This document shows, piece by piece, positions 31,135 through 37,706 of a DNA stretch of 45,288 nt; the stretch's first letter is position 1, and each line of letters opens with the position of its first letter. The notes under the pieces were generated by a model. That model saw only the letters and a program-made list of their open reading frames with translations, had not been told where the DNA came from and made no database searches. The DNA comes from PALSA-1006 sp036171275 (lineage in GTDB: Bacteria; Pseudomonadota; Gammaproteobacteria; Burkholderiales; Gallionellaceae): positions 1 through 45,288 of the forward strand of contig JAVHQT010000040.1 in NCBI GenBank assembly GCA_036171275.1, read 5' to 3'. The position numbers and the translations under genes are program-made.

Positions 31135-31284
31135 GGAAATTCTGATTAAATCAGCCGTTCGCCCTGAGCTGGTCGAAGGGTAAACGGTTGATTTATCAAG
31201 GTCTAATCCGGTATGGCTCGACGAGCTCACTGCGAACGGATTTAGGGATTAGATTTTTTTGTAACTATTTGATTATATTGGATA
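31132..31284. repeat. Repeat element between pheA and hisC, with downstream IHF-like box
   Basis: The left end CTAAGGAAATTCTGATTAAA includes the pheA stop TAA. Left REP half: GTTCGCCCTGAGCTGGTCGA; right half: ATGGCTCGACGAGCTCACTG with CGAACGG, ending about 31239. The right outer end is not recognisable. An IHF-like box (31261-31284; minus-strand core AATCAAATAGTTA) follows, close to the hisC ATG at 31292. Confidence 0.75.
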
Positions 31285-31291
31285 TTTTAAA

Positions 31292-32413
31292 ATGAATTAT
31301 TGTGATTTGGCACCGCACTATGTGCGTGAGATTGCGCCGTATCAACCCGGCAAACCAATTGCAGAGTTGGAACGCGAGTTGGGCATTAGCGGCATTGTTA
31401 AGTTAGCGTCGAACGAAAATCCTTTGGGGGCGAGTTCTGCTGCGGTTGCGGCGATGCAAGGGGCGATTAAAACGATTGCGCTTTATCCCGATGGCAACGG
31501 TTTTGAGCTAAAAGAGGCGTTGGTGAAACGCTATGGTCTTGCGCACGCGAACGTGACTTTGGGCAATGGCAGTAACGATTTGTTGGACTTAGTGGCGCGG
31601 GCGTTTTTAGCGGCGGGCGATAAAGCGGTGTATTCGGCGCACGCTTTTGCGGTGTATGCGTTGGCGACGCAGGCAGTCGGGGCGACTGGAATTGCGGTAG
31701 CGGCGACGCCAGGTTTTGGTCACGATTTGTCGGCGATGGCGCAGGCGGCGATTGCGAATCAAGCAAAGATAGTTTTTATTGCCAATCCGAATAATCCAAC
31801 CGGCACGTTTTTAAGCGGTGCTGAATTAGAAGTGTTTTTGCGTCAACTACCCGCGTCAATTTTGGTGGTGTTGGACGAAGCCTATAACGAATATTTGCCA
31901 GAAGCGCAGCGATACGATTCGGTTTCTTGGTTGAAATTGCATCCTAACCTGATGATTTCTCGCACCTTTTCTAAAGCGTATGGACTGGCGGGGCTGCGTG
32001 TGGGCTATGCGCTGGCGCATGAGCAAATCACGGATATGCTGAATCGGGTGCGGCAACCGTTTAACGTGAATAGCATGGCGCAAGCGGCCGCAGTGGCGGC
32101 GTTGCGCGATGGGATGTTTGTTAAGAAAACCTTTGAACTAAATCAGCGCGGGATGCTACAAGTGACAGAGGGCTTGCATAAATTGGGGCTGACTTATATT
32201 CCGTCCTTTGCCAATTTTGTGACTTTTAAAGTTAACCAAGCAGCAGCTATTTTTCAACGTTTGTTGCAGTTGGGGGTGATTGTGCGACCGATTGCTAATT
32301 ACGATATGGCGGATTGGTTGCGGGTGAGTATTGGGTTGGAAAGTGAGAATGCAAAATTTTTGAGTGCGCTGGAAAAAGCAATTAACCAGCAAGTTAATGG
32401 AGAAAGTAAATGA
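31292..32413 (+). CDS. hisC: Histidinol-phosphate / aromatic aminotransferase (HisC family)
   Basis: 373 residues. Fold-type I aminotransferase: KLASNENPLGAS near the start, LYPDGNGFELKEAL, LGNGSNDLLDL, FIANPNNPTGT, VVLDEAYNEY, the PLP-lysine motif RTFSKAYGLAGLRVGY and IVRPIANYDMADWLRVSIG (substrate phosphate/Arg). The family converts imidazole acetol phosphate to histidinol phosphate. A copy placed after pheA, away from other his genes, is often used or shared for phenylalanine and tyrosine transamination; that is inference from context. The start has only a weak ribosome site. The stop overlaps the next start (ATGA). Confidence 0.88.
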   Translation: MNYCDLAPHYVREIAPYQPGKPIAELERELGISGIVKLASNENPLGASSAAVAAMQGAIKTIALYPDGNGFELKEALVKRYGLAHANVTLGNGSNDLLDLVARAFLAAGDKAVYSAHAFAVYALATQAVGATGIAVAATPGFGHDLSAMAQAAIANQAKIVFIANPNNPTGTFLSGAELEVFLRQLPASILVVLDEAYNEYLPEAQRYDSVSWLKLHPNLMISRTFSKAYGLAGLRVGYALAHEQITDMLNRVRQPFNVNSMAQAAAVAALRDGMFVKKTFELNQRGMLQVTEGLHKLGLTYIPSFANFVTFKVNQAAAIFQRLLQLGVIVRPIANYDMADWLRVSIGLESENAKFLSALEKAINQQVNGESK

Positions 32414-33426
32414 TTATCGTCATGGGCAGAGAAGTATCCGATGAACAAATCGGCTTGGTGGTTAAAAAATTAGAGTTGGCCGGTTTAACCGCTAATATCT
32501 CGCGCGGAATTGAACGCACCGTCATCGGCGCGATTGGCGATGAGCGCAAGCTCGCGGCCGATATGTTCACTTCCTTGCCAGGCGTGGAATCGGCAATGCA
32601 CATCGCCAAACAGTACAAAATTGTCTCGCGCGAATCGCACAAACAAGACACCCTCATTGATATTGGCGGGCTAAAGTTGGGCGGCAATCAGATTCAAGTG
32701 ATTGCTGGACCGTGCTCAGTCGAAACGCAAGCGCAAATGGATTTGGCGGCGCAATTTACCCACGAAGCGGGCTGCCGGTTAATGCGTGGTGGTGCGTTTA
32801 AACCACGCACCAGTCCGTATGCTTTCCAAGGCAAAGGCGTGGAAGGTCTGGATATGTTTCGCAAAGCGGCGGACAAATATAAGTTGCCCATCGTCACCGA
32901 ATTGATGGATGCGCGACAACTGGATGCTTTCCTTGAATACGATGTGGACGTGATTCAAATTGGCACCCGCAATATGCAAAACTTTGATTTGCTTAAAGAA
33001 GTTGGGCGCACCAACAAGCCGGTTATTCTGAAACGAGGTATGTCGGCGACCATTTCTGAATGGTTGATGGCAGCGGAATATATTGCGGCAGGCGGTAATC
33101 ACAACATTATTTTCTGCGAACGCGGCATCCGCACCTTCGAAACGTATTACCGCAATGTGCTGGACGTTACCGCGATTCCGGTGTTGAAAAAAGAAACGCA
33201 TTTGCCGGTGATTGTTGATCCGTCACACGCGGGTGGCAAAGCGTGGATGGTGGCGGCGTTATCGCAAGCTGCGATTGCGGCTGGCGCGGATGGTCTGTTG
33301 GTGGAAATGCACCCCAGTCCGTGCGATGCTTGGTGCGATGCTGACCAAGCGTTGACACCGGATGAATTGAAAATCTTGATGGTCAAACTCGGCGCAATTG
33401 CTGGTGCGATTGGACGGACAATCTAA
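32410..33426 (+). CDS. aroF: 3-deoxy-7-phosphoheptulonate (DAHP) synthase, type I-beta with ferredoxin-like domain
   Basis: 338 residues. Residues 1-70 form a ferredoxin-like domain (MIIVMGREVSDEQIGLVVKK), as in Thermotoga-type DAHP synthases, where it mediates feedback by aromatic amino acids. The barrel follows: VIAGPCSVETQAQ, RGGAFKPRTSPYAFQG, IGTRNMQNFDLL, LKRGMSATISEW, GIRTFETYYRNVLDV and VDPSHAGGK. It condenses phosphoenolpyruvate and erythrose 4-phosphate, the first shikimate step. It differs from the I-alpha AroG/F/H of E. coli, so the symbol marks function only. Coupled to hisC by a four-base overlap. The stop TAA is part of a repeat element. Confidence 0.9.
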   Translation: MIIVMGREVSDEQIGLVVKKLELAGLTANISRGIERTVIGAIGDERKLAADMFTSLPGVESAMHIAKQYKIVSRESHKQDTLIDIGGLKLGGNQIQVIAGPCSVETQAQMDLAAQFTHEAGCRLMRGGAFKPRTSPYAFQGKGVEGLDMFRKAADKYKLPIVTELMDARQLDAFLEYDVDVIQIGTRNMQNFDLLKEVGRTNKPVILKRGMSATISEWLMAAEYIAAGGNHNIIFCERGIRTFETYYRNVLDVTAIPVLKKETHLPVIVDPSHAGGKAWMVAALSQAAIAAGADGLLVEMHPSPCDAWCDADQALTPDELKILMVKLGAIAGAIGRTI

Positions 33427-33500
33427 GGAAGCACCGATTAAATCAATCGTTCGCCCTGAGCCTGCTAATAAACTCAGGCGATGCTTGTCAATGTGTGATA
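33424..33500. repeat. Degenerate repeat element after the DAHP synthase gene
   Basis: The left end CTAAGGAAGCACCGATTAAA includes the stop codon TAA, followed by TCGTTCGCCCTGAGC and a broken arm (ACTCAGGCGATGCTTGTC). The right half is lost. About 55 bases separate it from tmk. Confidence 0.65.
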
Positions 33501-33555
33501 AATGATGGATTTATCATTGCCGAGCTAAGCTGAATTTGCGTTATGGAGGCAATAA

Positions 33556-34185
33556 ATGGCAGGCTTGATTGTAATTGATGGCATGGATGGCGCGGGTAAA
33601 GGGGTGCAGACGCGACGCTTGCGTGAGGCGTTTTTGCAAGTGGGTTTGCCAGTTCTGTTGACGCGTGAACCAGGTGGGTCGCCGGGGGCAGAAGAAATTC
33701 GCCGTTTGCTGGTGGAAGGTGAGCCGAATAAATGGGATGCGATGACAGAATTGTTGCTGATGTATGCGGCAAGACAATCGCATTTACAACAGACTATTTT
33801 GCCCGCGCTGACGGCGGGAACTTGGGTGATTAGCGACCGTTTTGCCGATTCATCACGGGCTTTTCAAGGCGTGGCAGGCGAATTGGGTTTGGAAAAAGTT
33901 GAATTAATTCATCAGCTTACAGTGGGTGACTTTAAGCCAGCCTTGACGATTATTTTAGATGTGCCGGTTGAAATTTCATTAGAGCGAGCGCGGTTGCGAG
34001 GTGGTGCGGAAGATCGTTTTGAGCGCAAAGGCGAGGCGTACCACCAGTGCGTTCGGCAAGCGTTTTTAGGTTTGGCGAACGGCAAGTCACACTATGCGGT
34101 CATCGATGCAACCCAGTCCGTTGAAAAAGTCAGCGCTGATATTTTGCAGTTGCTCGCGCTACGACTGAATTTACAGCTATGCTGA
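33556..34185 (+). CDS. tmk: Thymidylate kinase
   Basis: 209 residues. P-loop DGMDGAGKGVQT, the LTREPGGSPGAEEIRRLL block with the dTMP-binding Arg, WVISDRFADSSRAFQGVAGE and the C-terminal ILDVPVEISLERARLRGGAE lid-type region. It phosphorylates dTMP to dTDP. AGGC/GGAGGC lies about eight bases before the ATG. In many gammaproteobacteria tmk is next to mltG and holB; here none of those is adjacent, and the gene stands alone between a decayed repeat and convergent tRNA/secG/tpiA genes. No clear terminator follows. Confidence 0.95.
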   Translation: MAGLIVIDGMDGAGKGVQTRRLREAFLQVGLPVLLTREPGGSPGAEEIRRLLVEGEPNKWDAMTELLLMYAARQSHLQQTILPALTAGTWVISDRFADSSRAFQGVAGELGLEKVELIHQLTVGDFKPALTIILDVPVEISLERARLRGGAEDRFERKGEAYHQCVRQAFLGLANGKSHYAVIDATQSVEKVSADILQLLALRLNLQLC

Positions 34186-34351
34186 TTGATCTGTTTTCTG
34201 TCCTGCTCGTGCAGGTCGCGATGGGCTCGCGTGTTCCTGCGCGGCAATGCCTGTTGTCTTGACCTGCAGCCAAAAACCAACTGTCCCTCTGACTTGCAAT
34301 TCCAGTCACTAAAAGCGCGCTGACCAAAAGCAAAGATTAAACTATAGGTGT

Positions 34352-34377
34352 AAAAAAGCCCATGAAATCATGGGCTT
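34352..34377 (-). terminator. Rho-independent terminator after tRNA-Leu
   Basis: On the minus strand AAGCCCATGA and TCATGGGCTT form a perfect stem around two bases, followed by a T-run (complement of the A residues at 34352-34357). It ends the tpiA-secG-tRNA transcription direction, about 13 bases beyond the tRNA 3' CCA. Confidence 0.88.
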
Positions 34378-34389
34378 AGATACTGTCTG

Positions 34390-34476
34390 TGGTGCGGGGC
34401 AAGGGACTCGAACCCTCACGTCCTTACGGACACAGCCACCTCAAGGCTGCGCGTCTACCAATTCCGCCAACTCCGC
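34390..34476 (-). tRNA. tRNA-Leu (anticodon GAG)
   Basis: Reading the minus strand: acceptor GCGGAGT, D-arm with AATTGGTAGAC, anticodon stem-loop CAGCC-TTGAGGT-GGCTG (anticodon GAG), long variable arm GTCC-GTAA-GGAC, T-arm GAGGG-TTCGAGT-CCCTT, 3' acceptor GCCCCGC, discriminator A and an encoded CCA. The long variable arm confirms class II. Acceptor pair 5-68 is an A.C mismatch and 7-66 a U.G wobble. It lies just after secG, its common place in gammaproteobacteria. Confidence 0.95.
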
Positions 34477-34486
34477 ATTGAACTAT

Positions 34487-34834
34487 TTACTTTGGGATTG
34501 CAGCCGCTTTGGAAGCGGGAATCGCTTGTGTTGCTGCTCCAGTGGGAGCTTGGGTACGACTTTGTTCTATTTTTTCCATCACGCCCGTAGTGTTGCTCGT
34601 GTTGTGATGTGCGTAAAGGTAGGTGAGCAATAGACTGGTAACAAAAAACACTGCAGCAGCAACGGCGGTGCTTCTACTTAAGAAGTTGGCAGAGCCGCTC
34701 GAACCAAACAGGCTACCGGCCGAACCTGTGCCAAAAGCAGCGCCCATATCGGCACCTTTGCCATGTTGCACCAACACCAACGCAATCAGAATGACAGCAG
34801 TAATTAAATGAACAGCCCAGACTAATGTTTCCAC
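34487..34834 (-). CDS. secG: Preprotein translocase subunit SecG
   Basis: 115 residues with two membrane helices (about 5-22 and 55-75). VHLITAVILIALVLVQHGKG ADMGAAFGTGSAGSLFGSSG is the family signature, followed by ANFLSRSTAVAA and an Ala/Pro/Thr-rich tail. It assists SecYE during export. The start codon is GTG at 34834 with GGAG seven bases upstream. It follows tpiA by 22 bases and precedes tRNA-Leu by ten, so all three are likely one transcript. Confidence 0.95.
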   Translation of the reverse strand: METLVWAVHLITAVILIALVLVQHGKGADMGAAFGTGSAGSLFGSSGSANFLSRSTAVAAAVFFVTSLLLTYLYAHHNTSNTTGVMEKIEQSRTQAPTGAATQAIPASKAAAIPK

Positions 34835-34856
34835 TTACGACTCCAAAATTAATGAT

Positions 34857-35612
34857 TTAAGAATGTGCTGCACGGCAAATGGCAATAAAGTCATCCGCGA
34901 TTAATGAAGCGCCACCAATTAGTCCGCCATCAATATCGGGCATGGCAAAAAGTTCCGCTGCATTGGCTGCCTTAACGCTGCCACCGTAAAGAATCGTTAC
35001 AGACTGAGCGACGTTCGCATCTTGATCGGCAATTCGCCGCCGAATAAAAGCGTGCACCGCTTGCGCTTGATCGGGTGAGGCTGTTTTACCCGTTCCGATT
35101 GCCCAAACAGGTTCATAGGCAACAATAGCTTTAGCGATACCGGCGGCCCCGGCAATATCCAAAATCGCATCTAATTGAGTGCCGACGACTTGCTCGGTTA
35201 CTTCAGATTCCCGCTCTTTTAAGGTTTCGCCGACACAGAAAATTGGGGTTAGACCTGCTTTTCCGGCGGCAATAAATTTCGCCGCTGCAATTTCATTGCT
35301 TTCATGAAATAGACCACGGCGTTCGGAATGTCCAATGATGACGTAGCGGCAACCAAAATCGGCAAGCATTCCAGGGGCAACCGCACCGGTAAACGCGCCT
35401 TCTTCTTGGGGACTGATATTTTGAGCGCCCCAAGCGACATTGCTTCCTTGCAGCAGGGTTTGCGTTTGTGCTAAGTAAGGATAGGGAACGCAGACAGCAA
35501 AATCAGCATTCACAAAAGGCTTTACGCCCTTGACGATGCTGGTTAAAAGCACTTCATTCCGAGCTAAGCGCCCATACATTTTCCAGTTTCCGACAACCAA
35601 TTTGCGGCGCAT
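34857..35612 (-). CDS. tpiA: Triosephosphate isomerase
   Basis: 251 residues from ATG at 35612, preceded by AGGATAAGAA; a TTG six codons earlier is less likely. Catalytic residues: Lys in VVGNWKMYG, His in VIIGHSERR, Glu in VAYEPVWAIGTGKTAS, and the phosphate-binding loops YGGSVKAANAAEL and GGLIGGASL. It interconverts dihydroxyacetone phosphate and glyceraldehyde 3-phosphate. It is first in the tpiA-secG-tRNA-Leu set and divergent from the 35879 gene; the 266 bases between hold no recognised site. Confidence 0.97.
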   Translation of the reverse strand: MRRKLVVGNWKMYGRLARNEVLLTSIVKGVKPFVNADFAVCVPYPYLAQTQTLLQGSNVAWGAQNISPQEEGAFTGAVAPGMLADFGCRYVIIGHSERRGLFHESNEIAAAKFIAAGKAGLTPIFCVGETLKERESEVTEQVVGTQLDAILDIAGAAGIAKAIVAYEPVWAIGTGKTASPDQAQAVHAFIRRRIADQDANVAQSVTILYGGSVKAANAAELFAMPDIDGGLIGGASLIADDFIAICRAAHS

Positions 35613-35878
35613 TTTCTTATCCTGACCCAACGAAAGGCGCGAATCGTACCCTCGAAACGCTGAATGGTCAATCTAAGCTATAACGAAGGCCAAGCATCGC
35701 GGTGACTCGCGTCTGAAATTGACGTGGAAACAATTTTAACTTCAAGTCGCAAGCTTTTATTCTGACACTGCAAACGATCGTTCACTTTTATCTAAATCAA
35801 TTTGGAAAAAAGGGACTTTGTCAGGTATTCTTAGGGTTATTCAATCAACCTCATTTTGTACGTTTGGAGTTTAAATTT

Positions 35879-37195
35879 ATGATTGCCCCTATTTCATTAA
35901 GACGCATTCCGCAAAACAATATTTTTCGACAAGGCGATGTCTTTGTTTTATTTGGAGAATTATTTGGTCGTGGCTACGCAAACGGTTTAGTCAATCAAGC
36001 GCGCCAAGCAGGTATGACCATTATCGGCATCACGGTTGGTCGCCGCGATGATAACAACGCCTTGCGGGCATTGACTGCAGAAGAATTGGTTACTGCCGAA
36101 CAAAATCTAGGCGGTCGAATTATCAACATTCCGCTGATGGCGGGTTTTGACCTTGATGCGCCGGTCGGCGAACCTACACCCACCGACTTGCTTGCCAACA
36201 TGACGCTTAAAAGTTGGCAAGAAGATAAACTGGATTGGGCTCACATTGAAAAGTGCCGGCGCACCGGAGTGCAGCGGTTTAACAATGCTGTTCAGCAAGT
36301 GATGGTCGAGTTGAACGCGCTCATTCCCGATGGCAGTAATGTATTTTTCGCACACACCATGGCCGGTGGCATCCCCAAAGTTAAAGTGTTTTTGGCCATT
36401 GCAAATCGAATTTATAAAGGACGAGGTGAGCGGTTTATGTCCACCCGTGCCTTACTTGATAGCGATTTAGGCAAGCTGATTTTGATGAATTTTGACGAGG
36501 TGACCGCCAACACTTTTCAAGCGCTGATTGACGGGAGCGCCTCGATTCGGGAACGATTGGAAAAAACCGGCGGTCAAGTCCGTTATACCGCTTACGGCTA
36601 CCACGGTACTGAAATTTTGCTACAAGATGAATATCAATGGCAAACCTACACCAGTTACACGCAAGGCAAAGCCAAAATCCGACTAGAAAAAATAGCTCAA
36701 GCTGCTTGGCAAAAAGGCATTAAAGCCATTGTTTACAACTGCCCAGAAATTAGAACCAACTCATCCGATATTTTTGTGGGCGTTGAACTGTCGCTGTTCC
36801 CCTTGCTAAACGCGCTTAAAAAGGAAAAGGGTGGCTTATGGGCTGAAGCGCAATGGGAAGCGTGTCGCGGTCTATTTCAAGATGGGCACGCTTTGGACGA
36901 ACTGCTGAAAAAAATTGCGGATTACAACGCCAACGATGTGATGAAAAGCTTCCGTAATTTTGCTGCTTGGCCGATGGATAATTCCGCCGAATTGGCTGAC
37001 TTAATGATTGGTACTTCTGATGAAATTACGCAAATGCACCAAGATCGGAAAGTACTTGTCACCGACTTGCTCAGCGCCTTAGTGCTTGAAAGTGTCGGTC
37101 CGTTAATGTTCTTCGAAACCTCCAATCCAAGCGCTCCAGTGCTTTGGCTTAACCACGACATAATTGCTAAACAGCTTAATCTTTTGCATTCGTAA
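35879..37195 (+). CDS. Putative SDR-like oxidoreductase, possible FabMG-type enoyl-ACP reductase family
   Basis: 438 residues from ATG at 35879 (GGAG nine bases upstream; an in-frame TTG at 35864 is less likely). Near the N-terminus GDVFVLFGELFGRGYANGLV, then GMTIIGITVGRRDD, looks like a Rossmann beta-alpha-beta with a modified glycine motif. Later blocks are FAHTMAGGIPKVKV, AYGYHGTEILLQDEYQWQTY, YNCPEIRTNSSDIFVGVELS and FRNFAAWPMDN. I recall this pattern from a family annotated as FabMG enoyl-ACP reductase, described in connection with triclosan resistance, but I cannot verify it. No fatty-acid genes are adjacent. It is clearly a real, single-gene unit; the function is uncertain. Confidence 0.4.
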   Translation: MIAPISLRRIPQNNIFRQGDVFVLFGELFGRGYANGLVNQARQAGMTIIGITVGRRDDNNALRALTAEELVTAEQNLGGRIINIPLMAGFDLDAPVGEPTPTDLLANMTLKSWQEDKLDWAHIEKCRRTGVQRFNNAVQQVMVELNALIPDGSNVFFAHTMAGGIPKVKVFLAIANRIYKGRGERFMSTRALLDSDLGKLILMNFDEVTANTFQALIDGSASIRERLEKTGGQVRYTAYGYHGTEILLQDEYQWQTYTSYTQGKAKIRLEKIAQAAWQKGIKAIVYNCPEIRTNSSDIFVGVELSLFPLLNALKKEKGGLWAEAQWEACRGLFQDGHALDELLKKIADYNANDVMKSFRNFAAWPMDNSAELADLMIGTSDEITQMHQDRKVLVTDLLSALVLESVGPLMFFETSNPSAPVLWLNHDIIAKQLNLLHS

Positions 37196-37706
37196 GTCAG
37201 TGATCTAAAATTTTATTTCTGCCGTTTTTTCAGGTTAGTACCTAAAAATACCTTAATAATCAAGGTGTTAGATACTGACTTGATTCAATACAATTCAGCA
37301 CTAAATTCAGTCTGTGCAGCTGGAATGCGTGCTGATTTGTCCCGTTCGTGGTGCACCTGCAAGGGATAATTTGGTGGTAGGGCAAACGCCGCCAACAGCG
37401 CACGCACCGATCTTTGGTTGGCTCAGGCGTGCTTTGTCGACTCGTGCTGGAATCAATCGCATATCAATTCATCACCTAGATAACCATGGGACTCAAGTTT
37501 TCTTGAGTTTGGCCAGGAGGGCAAGGTCAGTGGTTACTTTAATTAGCGGCTACCTAAGTCAATGCGCCGCTGTAGTCGTTGCAAACCCCGCTACTCCTGC
37601 CTCATTACCGGCTCGTGAACGCGCACGAATGGATTATTTCGGCTGAAGTCGCTGTGTTAGAATGCGCACCTTGTTTTAGTCCGTATGTTTATTTCTAAGG
37701 TCGTTC
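37196..37706. other. Intergenic region before gyrA with hairpin and decayed repeats
   Basis: Bases 37232-37284 form a long imperfect hairpin (CAGGTTAGTA with TACTGACTTG, inner ACCTT/AAGGT) that may end the upstream transcript. CCCGTTCGTGGTG (37341) and GGCTCAGGCGTGCTTTGTCGA (about 37420) are decayed REP fragments. A 110-codon plus-strand frame covers this decay and has no family features. A possible -10 TAGAAT (about 37659) could serve gyrA. Confidence 0.45.

Noticed and set aside
37314..37646. 110-codon plus-strand open frame before gyrA
   Set aside because: It runs through decayed repeat fragments, has no family pattern and begins without a ribosome site.
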